A DNA stretch of 64,000 nucleotides, taken from contig NZ_BJNZ01000011.1 of assembly GCF_006539945.1 (NCBI RefSeq), positions 1 through 64,000 on the forward strand. The letters run 5' to 3'. Below the pieces are notes generated by a model, which saw nothing but the letters and a program-made list of their open reading frames with translations, was not told the DNA's origin and made no database searches. The stretch is from Cellulosimicrobium cellulans. GTDB lineage: Bacteria > Actinomycetota > Actinomycetes > Actinomycetales > Cellulomonadaceae. Shown in pieces: positions 25,206 through 33,738 of the stretch. The position numbers and the translations under genes were made by a program. The stretch's first letter is position 1. Each line of letters opens with the position of its first letter.

Positions 25206-28200
25206 ATGTCGGGGAGAGCGTGGAGAAGGGTCGTCGCCTCGGCGATGACAGGTGCGATGGCCGCCACCGGCGTCGCACTGGCACCGGCGGCGCAGGCCGA
25301 CGTGGTGCCGGGCAACGAGAGCGACGTCGGTGTCTACACCGACGGCACGACGGACTCGATGGACATCGGTGACCCGGTCTACACGAACCTGGACCAGGTC
25401 GCCGCCGCCCTCGAGCCAGGGGTCCCGTGGACCGCGGGGTCGATGCACGGGTCGATCTTCGAGAAGGACCTTGCCGCGGGCGGCACCGACTACTACCTCG
25501 ATCGCGTGCTCGGGGTGAGCGGGACGGCGAACAACAACGTGCTCCAGACGCGCGGCCGGTCGCTCTACCTGCGCGGCAACAGCAACTGGGCGGTCATGGG
25601 CTTCGCGGGATCGGCGTTCGCGGGCGGGCCGAACAACCTCGGCAACCTCTACACCGTGACGGTGCCCGGTCAGACGATCACCGAGGTCGGGGCGCAGCGC
25701 TTCAACGCGCCGAGCCACGCGACGGCGCGGTACACGGTCGGCTCGACGGGTGTCACCGCCGACCTCAAGAAGCTCGTCACGTACGACAACGTGGCGCTGT
25801 CGGCGATCACGTTCACCAACCCCGGCGCGAGCGAGGTGACCTTCACGGTGCGTGCGGCGTCACCGCTCGCGACGACCTCGACGGACTCCGCCGACGAGCT
25901 CACCGGCACGCGGACCCTGACGAGCGGGTCGAACAACGGGCTCGTCGACACCCCGTGGTCCGACGTCACGATCGGGCTCAAGGCTCCCGGCTTCGAGCGC
26001 GTCGGCACCAACCTCGACCGCGAGGTCACGGTCCCCGCGGGGGGCTCGGTCGACCTGTCCGTGCTCGGCGTGCTGTCCAGCGACACGCTCCCGGAGTCGG
26101 TCGAGAGCTTCCACGAGTACGCCGAGCTGTCCCCGGCGGACGCGTTCCGCACCGGCGTCACGGCGTTCAACCGCCAGTGGGCCCAGGACATCCCCTACAT
26201 CGACGTGCCCGACGACGCGATCGAGAAGGCGATCGTCTACCGCTGGTGGGGCGAGCGGTACAACAGCCTGGACGCGAACGAGCCCGGCTACGTGTACCAG
26301 TACCCGACGACGATCGAGGGCGTGAACCTCTACCAGAACTCGGTGGCGCTCACGCAGCCCATGCACCTCCAGGACACCAAGTGGATCCGCAACCCGTACC
26401 TGGGCTACGGGCAGATCCTCAACATCGGCGAGCTCTCCGGGTCGTCCGCGTTCCTCGACAGCCCCGGCCACACGAGCTGGAACAACCACTACTCGCAGTA
26501 CCTCGGCACCGCGGGGCTCGAGGCGTTCAACGTGCACGGCGGCGGTCCGGCGGTCGCCGAGCGCTTCGCGACGTACTTCGAGGGTGACGGCACGGGCCAG
26601 CTCGAGCACTACGACGGCAACGACGACAAGCTCATCGCCTACGACACCAACTACATGCCCGGCAACGACTCCGACGCGATCAGCTTCGGGTACCCCAAGG
26701 TGAACGCCGGGGCCCCGGGGGCGCGGACCATCGAGCGGCCCGAGTCCGCGTACGTCTGGGGGGCGTTCGACGCCGCCCGGCAGCTCTACGCGATGGCGGG
26801 GGCGGACCCGGCGAAGGTCGAGGAGATGGGCCAGACCGCCGACGAGATCCGCGACGCGATCCTCGGCCGGCTGTGGAGCGAGGAGATGCGCATGTTCCTC
26901 GCCGGCACGTCGCACGGCGCGACGTCGGGCGGGAACCAGAACCCGCTGAGCCAGGCCGAGCGCGACCTCATCCCGGCCAAGGAGTCGAACCTCTACGACG
27001 TCTACGCCGAGAACCTCATCCCGGTCGAGGACGCCGAGAAGTACGTCGACGGCTTCCGCTTCCTGCGGTACGGCGACAACTTCCCGATCTTCCCGTTCTA
27101 CACGGCCAACCAGTACGACCGGGCGAAGTTCGGGATCGGCGGATCGAACAACTTCTCCAACATCAACTTCACGGTCCAGTACCGGGGCGTGCGGTCCGCG
27201 CTGCGGCACTACGACCCCGACCACACGTACGTCACGCCCGAGTACGCGGCCAAGCTGCTCGACTGGATGGCGTGGAGCATCTACCCGAACGGCAACGCGC
27301 TGGTCCCCAACCAGGCCGAGTACTACTCGAACTGGAACGCGAGCACGCAGACGTTCAACCGCAACAACCCGAACCACGTGATGCTCGGCAACATGAACTA
27401 CATCTACGTCGAGGACATGGGCGGCATCCAGCCGCGGTCCGACGACAAGATCGAGCTCTGGCCGATCGACCTCGGGTACGACCACTTCATGGTCAACAAC
27501 CTGCGGTACCACGGCAAGGACGTCACGATCGTCTGGGACGAGGACGGCTCGCACTACGGGCTCGGCGAGGGCTACAGCCTGTTCGTCGACGGCGAGCGCA
27601 AGGCCGCGGCCGACGCGCTCGGCCGGTTCGTCTACGACCCGGCGGCGAACGAGGTCGTCGAGTCCGACGAGGGTCTCGCGGTCGAGGTCGTCGCGGACGA
27701 GGGCGCCGACGTGCCGACGGCCGTCGACACCCCGATCGAGGACGAGCGCGTCGTCTCCTACCTCAGGACGGCCGGCATCGACCTCACCGAGGACGCCGGC
27801 AACCTCGCGCGCGGGGCCGAGCTGTCGTCGTCGGCCACCCAGCAGGGCGCGCGCCCGACGCCGTGGCGCCAGTTCCACACGCCCGGCTGGAGCACGGGCT
27901 CGATGAACTACACCCCGGGTGCGATCCAGGAGACCGAGCGCCCGGTGTCCCTCGCCGCGGTCACCGACGGCACCACCGTCAACGAGCCCTACTGGGGCAA
28001 CTACGGCACGGAGGGCGACACCGGGTACGTCGAGCTCGACCTCGGCGAGCCCACGACGTTCGACAACGTCAAGGTGTGGTTCGTCAGCGACCGGCAGGCG
28101 GGCGGGTACCGCGAGCCGCTGCGGTACGCGATCCAGGTGCCCGACGGCTCGGGCGGCTGGACCTCGGTGCCGGACGCGTTCAAGGCCCCGAAGATCCCCG

Positions 28201-29909
28201 GCCCCAAGTTCAACGAGGCGCTCTTCGAGGCCGTGACGACCGACAAGGTCCGGGTCGCGTTCACGAACACGCCGTCGTACTGGACCGCGATCTCGGAGAT
28301 CCAGGTCTTCGACTCCGGCCGCGACGTGCCCGAGGTCGTCAACGACGCCCCGACCGTCACGGTGAACGTCGACCGGTCCAAGGACGGCAACCTGTCCACG
28401 ACGCTCGTCGGCACCGTGACCGACGACGGCATCCCCGACGACGGCACGCTCACCTCCGGGTGGACGACCGTCGCCGCACCCGACGGCGCGAGCGTCATCT
28501 TCGGCGACGCCGACGCCCTGACCACCACGGTCACAGGCACGGCCGCGGGGGAGTACACCTTCCGCCTGACCGCGTCCGACGGCGAGCTCACGACCGAGCG
28601 CGACGTCGAGGTCGAGCTCACCGAGAAGGCGACGTCGGCCGAGTTCGGCGCGCTCGCGACCATCACGACGAGCGGGTCGGCGTCGTGGGAGAACCCGCTG
28701 CGCGTCAACGAGTCCTCGACGCCCGCGAGCTCCAACCCCGGCGCGGGCAACGGCTGGGGCACGTGGGGCCAGCCCGCGAACGGGACGAGCCCGCAGACCG
28801 CGGCGTGGATCCGGTACGCGTGGGAGTCCCCGGTGCTCGTCGCGTCGACCGACCTCTACTGGTACGACGACAACGGCGGGACGCGCATGCCGCGCGCGGA
28901 CACGTACGCCGTCGAGTACTCGCAGAACGGCACCGACTGGACGCCCGTCACCCTGACCGACGGCTCCACGTATGCGGGCGCGCTCCAGCGCAACGCGTAC
29001 AACCACCTCGAGTTCGAGCCCGTCGAGGCCAGCCACCTGCGCGTCCGCATCACCGGCGTGCAGACCGGCGGCGCCGGCACCGGCATCCTGCGCTGGCGCG
29101 TCAACGGCGACACCGTGGACTCGGTCGCGAGCCCGGTGATCGTGCGCACCGTCACGGGCGAGGTGCCCGAGCTGCCGACGTCGCTCGACGTCGTCTACTC
29201 GAGCGGTCGCCGCGGCGCGGTCGACTTCACCTGGCAGCCGATCACGCCGGCCATGGTGGCGGAGACCAACGTCGAACCGTTCACGGTCTACGGCACCAAC
29301 ACGACCTACGGCCTCATCGCCGAGGCGCAGGTGTACGTGCGGCCGGAGAGCTCGCAGGGCGGCATCTCCATCCAGGGTGCCGAGCAGTTCGAGCAGAGCG
29401 TCGACGTCGGCGAGCAGCCGTGGCTGCCCACCAAGGTCCTCGTCTCGTACAACGACGGGTCGCGCGACAACCAGGCGATCGGCGTCGAGTGGGACTACGA
29501 CGAGTCCGTCGTCGAGACCCCGGGCGTGTACGTGATCCAGGGCGACCTCGTCCTCCCGGACTACGTGAGCACCGCCGGCACCACGACGACGACGCTCACC
29601 CTGACCGTGGGTGACGGAGTCCCCGCCGGGCCGGCGGTCACCGTCACGGCCCAGACCCGATGCCTCGCCGGCAAGGTCTACGTCGCGGTCCGCGCGCAGA
29701 ACGACGACGAGGTGCCGCTCACGGTCCGTCTCGACACGCCGTTCGGCACCAAGACCGTGAACGGCGTCGAGCCCGGCAAGAACGCCTACCAGTCGTTCGC
29801 GTCGCGGGCGACGTCGGTCGAGGCCGGCGAGGTCACGGTCGTGGCCACCGACGCCGAGGGGAGGTCGACGACCGTCACCGGGCAGTACGACGCCGCCACC
29901 TGCGGCTGA
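25206..29909 (+). CDS. secreted multidomain glycoside hydrolase-like protein (MGH1-like)
   Basis: A 1567-residue exported protein. The signal peptide ends at AQA about residue 32. Residues about 50-840 resemble an (alpha/alpha)6-barrel MGH1-like glycosidase (IVYRWWGERYNS, WIRNPYLGYG, SYVW-type helices, YPNGNALVPNQAEYYSNW), but I cannot assign a CAZy family or catalytic residues. Then come a discoidin/F5-8C-like domain (866-1040), a PKD-like domain (1050-1140), a second discoidin-like domain (1147-1305), two bacterial Ig-like repeats (VPELPTSLDVVYSSGRRGAVDF and WLPTKVLVSYNDGSRD) and the shared C-terminal RCLAGK/AYQSF module (about 1479-1567). ATG 25206 follows GGAGAGG by 8 nt; GTG 25203 is possible. 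A strong terminator follows. Context suggests an arabinan- or arabinogalactan-side-chain activity. Confidence 0.6.
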   Translation: MSGRAWRRVVASAMTGAMAATGVALAPAAQADVVPGNESDVGVYTDGTTDSMDIGDPVYTNLDQVAAALEPGVPWTAGSMHGSIFEKDLAAGGTDYYLDRVLGVSGTANNNVLQTRGRSLYLRGNSNWAVMGFAGSAFAGGPNNLGNLYTVTVPGQTITEVGAQRFNAPSHATARYTVGSTGVTADLKKLVTYDNVALSAITFTNPGASEVTFTVRAASPLATTSTDSADELTGTRTLTSGSNNGLVDTPWSDVTIGLKAPGFERVGTNLDREVTVPAGGSVDLSVLGVLSSDTLPESVESFHEYAELSPADAFRTGVTAFNRQWAQDIPYIDVPDDAIEKAIVYRWWGERYNSLDANEPGYVYQYPTTIEGVNLYQNSVALTQPMHLQDTKWIRNPYLGYGQILNIGELSGSSAFLDSPGHTSWNNHYSQYLGTAGLEAFNVHGGGPAVAERFATYFEGDGTGQLEHYDGNDDKLIAYDTNYMPGNDSDAISFGYPKVNAGAPGARTIERPESAYVWGAFDAARQLYAMAGADPAKVEEMGQTADEIRDAILGRLWSEEMRMFLAGTSHGATSGGNQNPLSQAERDLIPAKESNLYDVYAENLIPVEDAEKYVDGFRFLRYGDNFPIFPFYTANQYDRAKFGIGGSNNFSNINFTVQYRGVRSALRHYDPDHTYVTPEYAAKLLDWMAWSIYPNGNALVPNQAEYYSNWNASTQTFNRNNPNHVMLGNMNYIYVEDMGGIQPRSDDKIELWPIDLGYDHFMVNNLRYHGKDVTIVWDEDGSHYGLGEGYSLFVDGERKAAADALGRFVYDPAANEVVESDEGLAVEVVADEGADVPTAVDTPIEDERVVSYLRTAGIDLTEDAGNLARGAELSSSATQQGARPTPWRQFHTPGWSTGSMNYTPGAIQETERPVSLAAVTDGTTVNEPYWGNYGTEGDTGYVELDLGEPTTFDNVKVWFVSDRQAGGYREPLRYAIQVPDGSGGWTSVPDAFKAPKIPGPKFNEALFEAVTTDKVRVAFTNTPSYWTAISEIQVFDSGRDVPEVVNDAPTVTVNVDRSKDGNLSTTLVGTVTDDGIPDDGTLTSGWTTVAAPDGASVIFGDADALTTTVTGTAAGEYTFRLTASDGELTTERDVEVELTEKATSAEFGALATITTSGSASWENPLRVNESSTPASSNPGAGNGWGTWGQPANGTSPQTAAWIRYAWESPVLVASTDLYWYDDNGGTRMPRADTYAVEYSQNGTDWTPVTLTDGSTYAGALQRNAYNHLEFEPVEASHLRVRITGVQTGGAGTGILRWRVNGDTVDSVASPVIVRTVTGEVPELPTSLDVVYSSGRRGAVDFTWQPITPAMVAETNVEPFTVYGTNTTYGLIAEAQVYVRPESSQGGISIQGAEQFEQSVDVGEQPWLPTKVLVSYNDGSRDNQAIGVEWDYDESVVETPGVYVIQGDLVLPDYVSTAGTTTTTLTLTVGDGVPAGPAVTVTAQTRCLAGKVYVAVRAQNDDEVPLTVRLDTPFGTKTVNGVEPGKNAYQSFASRATSVEAGEVTVVATDAEGRSTTVTGQYDAATCG

Positions 29910-29932
29910 CCCGCAGCTCGCGTCGCACACCC

Positions 29933-29970
29933 GTCTCGCCCCGGTCCGTCCCCACGGACCGGGGCGAGAC
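29933..29970 (+). terminator. 17-bp perfect stem-loop terminator
   Basis: Perfect 17-bp arms (29933-29949 and 29954-29970) with a CCCC loop, beginning 23 nt after the glycosidase stop. No T tract follows; the GAGGTAGAG repeat array begins 6 nt later. Confidence 0.8.
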
Positions 29971-29976
29971 CCGTCT

Positions 29977-30060
29977 GCGCGAGGTAGAGCCGTGGTTGCG
30001 CGAGGTAGAGCCGTGGTTGCGCGAGGTAGAGCCGTGGTTGCGCGAGGTAGAGCCGTGGTT
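29977..30060 (+). repeat. four perfect 21-bp tandem repeats (GAGGTAGAG array)
   Basis: Four identical 21-bp units, core GAGGTAGAGCCGTGG, at 29977-29997, 29998-30018, 30019-30039 and 30040-30060. There are no spacers. The period equals two helical turns. A degenerate set with the same 21-bp phasing lies at 58693-58791, and inverted copies lie at 30317-30346. Noncoding; hypothetical reading frames through it give repetitive peptides only. Confidence 0.9.
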
Positions 30061-30096
30061 CTTGGGTCCGACGGCGTGTGGTCGCCCTGGGTGGTC

Positions 30097-30187
30097 GGGG
30101 TGGGTGGTGGTGCCGCGTCTACCATCCGCCGCTCGTTCCTCGCGGCTCCCGCCAGGCCCGCCACGACGCGGCACCACCACCCACCCC
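30097..30187. repeat. 23-bp perfect inverted repeat with structured loop
   Basis: Arms 30097-30119 and 30165-30187 are perfectly complementary over 23 bp; the 45-bp loop contains a further small stem (GCCGC/GCGGC). An outer pair GGTGGTCGGGG (30090-30100) and CCCCGACCACC (30261-30271) extends the symmetry, and CGGGTCT-G-AGACCCG lies at 30302-30316. The 462-bp gene-free stretch 29910-30371 is thus almost all repeats and fold-back sequence, bounded by oppositely oriented GAGGTAGAG copies, like a small non-autonomous element. Confidence 0.75.
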
Positions 30188-30316
30188 GCCCGGCGTCGTC
30201 CCACCGTGGTCTGCGCTTACGCTGGCGACTGCCCGCGTGGTGGGGTTCGTCTCGCACCCGCCCCGACCACCGAGTCCACCCGCGCCCGCGGCCCGACCAA
30301 GCGGGTCTGAGACCCG

Positions 30317-30346
30317 ACCACGGTTCTACCTCGGCGAACCACGGTC
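30317..30346 (-). repeat. inverted degenerate copies of the GAGGTAGAG unit
   Basis: GACCACGGTTCTACCTCGG and the following AACCACGG are reverse-complement relatives of the 21-bp unit at 29977-30060, with the same spacing. They bound the structured element on its right side, 26 bp from the methyltransferase stop, and may act as its terminator. Confidence 0.7.
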
Positions 30347-30371
30347 CTCCTTCCGGCGGGTCGGGAGTGCG

Positions 30372-31094
30372 TCAGCGGCGGGCAAGGGTCCAGCGGAAGG
30401 TGTTGCTCAGGAGGTAGGTGCCGTCGGGGCGGCGGAAGGGGCGGGCGGCGGCGAGGACGTCGGGGCGGAGCTCGGCGCGCAGGTCGTCCGACTCGCCGAA
30501 CATGATCGCGGCGACGACCTCGTCCGCGTCGGCGAGGACCATCGGCGCGTCGGCCACGCCCTCGGTGAGGACGGTGAAGCCGTGCTCGGCGAGGAGCGCG
30601 CCGAGGCGGCCCTCCTCGCGGCTCTCGTCGCTCGGCACGTGCTCCTCCCCGGCGACGGCGCGCTCGAGGACGGTGAGGTCGTTGAGGTCGTCCTCGGCCC
30701 AGGTCGCGACGGCGACCAGCTGGCCCACGCGCCGGCACTCGCTCAAGGTCTTGGCGACGTCGGTGAACGCGAGGGCGTTGACGAGGGTCACGAGGTCGAA
30801 CGCGTCGTCGGGCCACGGGAGGTGCTCGGCCTGGGCGACGCGCAGGTCGGCGCCCGGGCCGACCTGGCGCGCGACGTCGATCATCCCGGCAGCGGCATCG
30901 CAGCCCGCCGCGTCCGCACCGCGAGCGAGGGCCAGGGCGACGAGCTCGCCGGTGCCGCACCCGACGTCGAGCACGCGGGAGCCGGGCCCGACGTCCGCGG
31001 TGTCGAGGATCGCCCGCTGGGCCGGGGCCGCGGCGGGCGCCCACCAGCGCGCCCAGGCGTCGGCCAGTGCCGACCACTCGTCGACGTGGTCCAC
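30372..31094 (-). CDS. class I SAM-dependent methyltransferase
   Basis: A 240-residue protein with the SAM-binding motif SRVLDVGCGTGELVALALARG, an acidic motif II region (CDAAAGMIDVA), and PWPDDAFDLVTLVNAL, as in UbiE/COQ5-like methyltransferases. GTG 31094 has a strong GGAGGGGG site; extension to 31199 is not conserved. It lies 43 bp downstream of disA on the same strand and may be cotranscribed. The methyl acceptor is unknown. Confidence 0.83.
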   Translation of the reverse strand: MDHVDEWSALADAWARWWAPAAAPAQRAILDTADVGPGSRVLDVGCGTGELVALALARGADAAGCDAAAGMIDVARQVGPGADLRVAQAEHLPWPDDAFDLVTLVNALAFTDVAKTLSECRRVGQLVAVATWAEDDLNDLTVLERAVAGEEHVPSDESREEGRLGALLAEHGFTVLTEGVADAPMVLADADEVVAAIMFGESDDLRAELRPDVLAAARPFRRPDGTYLLSNTFRWTLARR

Positions 31095-31137
31095 GGTCCC
31101 CCTCCGTGCGGGCTCGTCGGTCGGACGGTCAGGTGGG

Positions 31138-32223
31138 TCAGACGTAGCGCTCGAGGATGCTCGACTCCGCGAGCCGCGACAGGCCCTCGCGCACCGCACG
31201 GGCGCGCTGCTCGCCGACGCCGTCGACCGTCATGAGGTCGTCGATGCTCGCCGCGAGGAGCTTCTGCAGACCGCCGAAGTGCGCGACGAGCCGGTCGATG
31301 ATCGTCGCCGGCAGGCGCGGGACCTTCGAGAGGAGGCGGTACCCGTGCGGCGCGACGGCGGCGTCGAGCGCGTCGCCCCCGCCCGGCAGGTCGAGCACGC
31401 GGCCGATCTGGCCGAGATCGAGGAGCTGGGTCGAGTCCAGGCCGCCGAGCGCCTTCTGGACGTCGGCGAGCGAGCGGTCCTTGCGGCCCAGGTCGACGTA
31501 GTCGCGGATGACGAACTCGCGGTCGGAGCCGATGCCCCCGATGAGCTCGTCGAGCTGGAGCGCGAGGAGCCGGCCGTCGGTGCCGAGCTCGATGACGTAC
31601 CCCGCGATCTCCTCGGAGATCCGGGCGACCATCTCGAGGCGCTGCACGACCGCGCAGACGTCGCGGACCGTGACGAGGTCCTCGATCTCGAGCGCGGACA
31701 GCGTGCCGGACACCTCGTCGAGGCGGGCGCGGTAGCGCTCGAGCGTCGCGAGCGCCTGGTTGGCGCGCGACAGGATCGTGTCGGAGTCCTCCAGGACGTG
31801 GCGCTGCCCGCCGACGTACAGGGCGACGATCCGCATGGACTGGCTCACCGAGATGACGGGGAACCCGCTCTGCTTGGCGACGCGCTCCGCGGTGCGGTGC
31901 CGCGTCCCGGACTCGGTGGTCTCGATGGTCGGGTCCGGCAGGAGCTGCACGGCGGCGCGCAGGATGCGGTTCGCGTCGCGGTCGAGCACGACGGCGCCGT
32001 CCATCTTGGACAGCTCGCGCAGGCGCGTCGCGGAGAAGCCGACGTCGAGGACGAACCCGCCCGAGCACATCTCCTCGACGACCTTGTCCAGACCGAGCAC
32101 GATGAGTGCGCCCGTCCGGCCGCGGAGGATGCGTTCGAGTCCGTCGCGGAGCTCGGTCCCGGGTGCCACGGCGGCAAGGGTCTCCCGGAGCATCTCGTCG
32201 GGGTGCGCGGGGGAGTTGGCCAC
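31138..32223 (-). CDS. disA: DNA integrity scanning diadenylate cyclase
   Basis: A 361-residue DisA: N-terminal DAC domain with the DGA (DGAVVLD) and RHR ([14 protein letters not shown]) motifs that make cyclic di-AMP from two ATP, a helical linker, and a C-terminal helix-hairpin-helix DNA-binding part ([19 protein letters not shown]). It scans DNA for branched lesions and couples this to c-di-AMP. The start is GTG 32223; a TAGGAT 6 nt upstream of it suggests a leaderless transcript. In many actinomycetes disA lies near radA, as here (about 4 kb away). Confidence 0.95.
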   Translation of the reverse strand: MANSPAHPDEMLRETLAAVAPGTELRDGLERILRGRTGALIVLGLDKVVEEMCSGGFVLDVGFSATRLRELSKMDGAVVLDRDANRILRAAVQLLPDPTIETTESGTRHRTAERVAKQSGFPVISVSQSMRIVALYVGGQRHVLEDSDTILSRANQALATLERYRARLDEVSGTLSALEIEDLVTVRDVCAVVQRLEMVARISEEIAGYVIELGTDGRLLALQLDELIGGIGSDREFVIRDYVDLGRKDRSLADVQKALGGLDSTQLLDLGQIGRVLDLPGGGDALDAAVAPHGYRLLSKVPRLPATIIDRLVAHFGGLQKLLAASIDDLMTVDGVGEQRARAVREGLSRLAESSILERYV

Positions 32224-32345
32224 GGTGGAATCCTACGCTGCGAGCCCTTTTCCACCCCCGGGAACCCGCGGCAGGGGGCCACAATCCGGTCACGATCCGG
32301 TCTCGACGGCCGGCGCCGGGTGCCGGTGACGGTGCCGACCGAGGG

Positions 32346-32834
32346 TCACCGGCGGGGTCGGGCGGTCTCCTGGGCGTCGTCCGGGGCTGCCGCGTAGGCG
32401 CGGTAGGCGGACGTCACCGCGCGCAGGTAGGCGGCGATCACGTCCTGCTGCGCGGGAGAGAAGTCCTCGGCGGCGGCGTCCAGCGAGCGCAGGAGGGGTT
32501 CGAGCTCGGCGCGGACACGTGTCCGGGCGGCCGCGGTGGGCTCGAGGCGGAACCTGCGCCGGTCCGTCTCGTCCCGCACGCGCTCGACGTGCCCGGCACG
32601 CACGAGCCGGTCCACGACCTCGGTGGCCGACGAACGGGTGACGGCGAGCCGGGCACCGAGCTCGCCCGGTCCCAGAGCCTGGTCCGCCAGCGCGACGTGC
32701 TCGATGGCGGCGGCGTCCGTCGCGCTCATCCGCAGGCGGTGCGCCAGGGCGGAGGTGGCCTCGCCGATCGCGTCCTGGAGGTCCCGGAGCAGGCGGGCCG
32801 ACAGCGCCGGCCCGGCGTCGGGGTGCTGGCTCAT
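32346..32834 (-). CDS. MarR-family transcriptional regulator
   Basis: A 162-residue winged-helix regulator (LGPGELGARLAVTRSSATEVVDRLVRAGHVERVRDETDRRRFRLEPT). It is divergent from the alpha/beta hydrolase-ctaA pair, with a long palindrome between them, so it probably represses itself and that pair. Start ATG 32834. Confidence 0.88.
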   Translation of the reverse strand: MSQHPDAGPALSARLLRDLQDAIGEATSALAHRLRMSATDAAAIEHVALADQALGPGELGARLAVTRSSATEVVDRLVRAGHVERVRDETDRRRFRLEPTAAARTRVRAELEPLLRSLDAAAEDFSPAQQDVIAAYLRAVTSAYRAYAAAPDDAQETARPRR

Positions 32835-32849
32835 CGCTTCACTCTACAA

Positions 32850-32880
32850 GGTAGATGCTACGGTTGCCGTACCATCTACC
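32850..32880. promoter_or_regulatory. 31-bp palindrome, MarR operator candidate
   Basis: Two 14-bp arms, GGTAGATGCTACGG (32850-32863) and CCGTACCATCTACC (32867-32880), with one mismatch and a TTG spacer, fill the 61-bp divergent region between the MarR gene and the hydrolase gene. Size and symmetry fit a dimeric or paired-dimer MarR site controlling both directions. Confidence 0.7.
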
Positions 32881-32895
32881 TACCGGAGCTGCCCC

Positions 32896-33738
32896 ATGAC
32901 CTCCCCGCTCGCGCCCCCGGCGCAGCATGCTCCCGACGACGGTGCCTCCTCGCCGACCAGCGCCCCGAGCGCGCCTCCTGCGCCGAGGCGGCGCCGGGCC
33001 CGCCGGGTGCTCGTGACGGTCGCGCTCGCGCTGCTCGGGCTGCTCGTCGTCGCGGTCGCCGCGTTCCTCGTGTGGGCCGACGACACGTACCCCGCCGCTC
33101 CGGAGGGCATCGCCGCCGTGGAGGAGGACCCGCGGGTCCGCCTGGACGACCGCGGGGACGTCGTCGTCCTCCGGCCCGCGGGGGAGGGGGACGGCAGCGG
33201 TCTCGTGTTCCTCGCGGGGGCCAAGGTCGAGCCGCAGGCGTACGCGGCGACGTTCCAGGAGGTCGCCGCGCAGGGCACGACGGTCGTGCTCGTCGAGCCG
33301 TTCCTCCACCTCGCGCTGCTGGAGCGTCGCCCGTTCGAGGCGTTCACGGCGCTCGCCCCCGAGGTCGACGCCTGGGCCGTGGGCGGGCACAGCATGGGCG
33401 GCGTCCGGGCGTGCACGTACGCCGAGTCGGACGAGGTGCGCGCCCTCGTCCTCCTCGCGTCGTACTGCTCGCTCGGTGACCTGTCCGGCCGCTCCGACCT
33501 GGCTGCTCTCACCGTGACGGGCACGCAGGACGGGCTCGTCGACGAGGAGTCGATCGCCGCGTCGCTCCCGCTCATGCCGCCGGGGGCGGAGCGGGTGAGC
33601 ATCGAGGGCGCGACGCACGCCCAGTTCGGCGACTACGGCACCCAGAGCGGTGACGGCACGCCCACGATCTCGGACGAGGAGGCCCGCGAGCGCCTCACCG
33701 ACGTGCTCGTGCCGTTCCTGGGCGCGGTGGGCCGATGA
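32896..33738 (+). CDS. membrane-anchored alpha/beta hydrolase
   Basis: A 280-residue protein: about 35 hydrophilic Pro-rich residues, a membrane helix (RRVLVTVALALLGLLVVAVAAFLVW), then an extracytoplasmic alpha/beta-hydrolase domain. The nucleophile elbow is GGHSMGG, the acid is in VTGTQDGLVD, and the His in EGATHAQFGDYG. ATG 32896 follows GGAG. It overlaps ctaA by 4 bp. It is likely controlled by the divergent MarR protein. Substrate unknown. Confidence 0.82.
   Translation: MTSPLAPPAQHAPDDGASSPTSAPSAPPAPRRRRARRVLVTVALALLGLLVVAVAAFLVWADDTYPAAPEGIAAVEEDPRVRLDDRGDVVVLRPAGEGDGSGLVFLAGAKVEPQAYAATFQEVAAQGTTVVLVEPFLHLALLERRPFEAFTALAPEVDAWAVGGHSMGGVRACTYAESDEVRALVLLASYCSLGDLSGRSDLAALTVTGTQDGLVDEESIAASLPLMPPGAERVSIEGATHAQFGDYGTQSGDGTPTISDEEARERLTDVLVPFLGAVGR

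Noticed and set aside
29977-30060. CRISPR array
   Set aside because: The 21-bp repeats are contiguous with no spacers, and no cas genes are near.
29875-30204. 109-codon minus-strand ORF with NHGSTSR repeats
   Set aside because: The repeats are simply translation of the 21-bp noncoding units, and the ORF crosses the terminator of the upstream gene.
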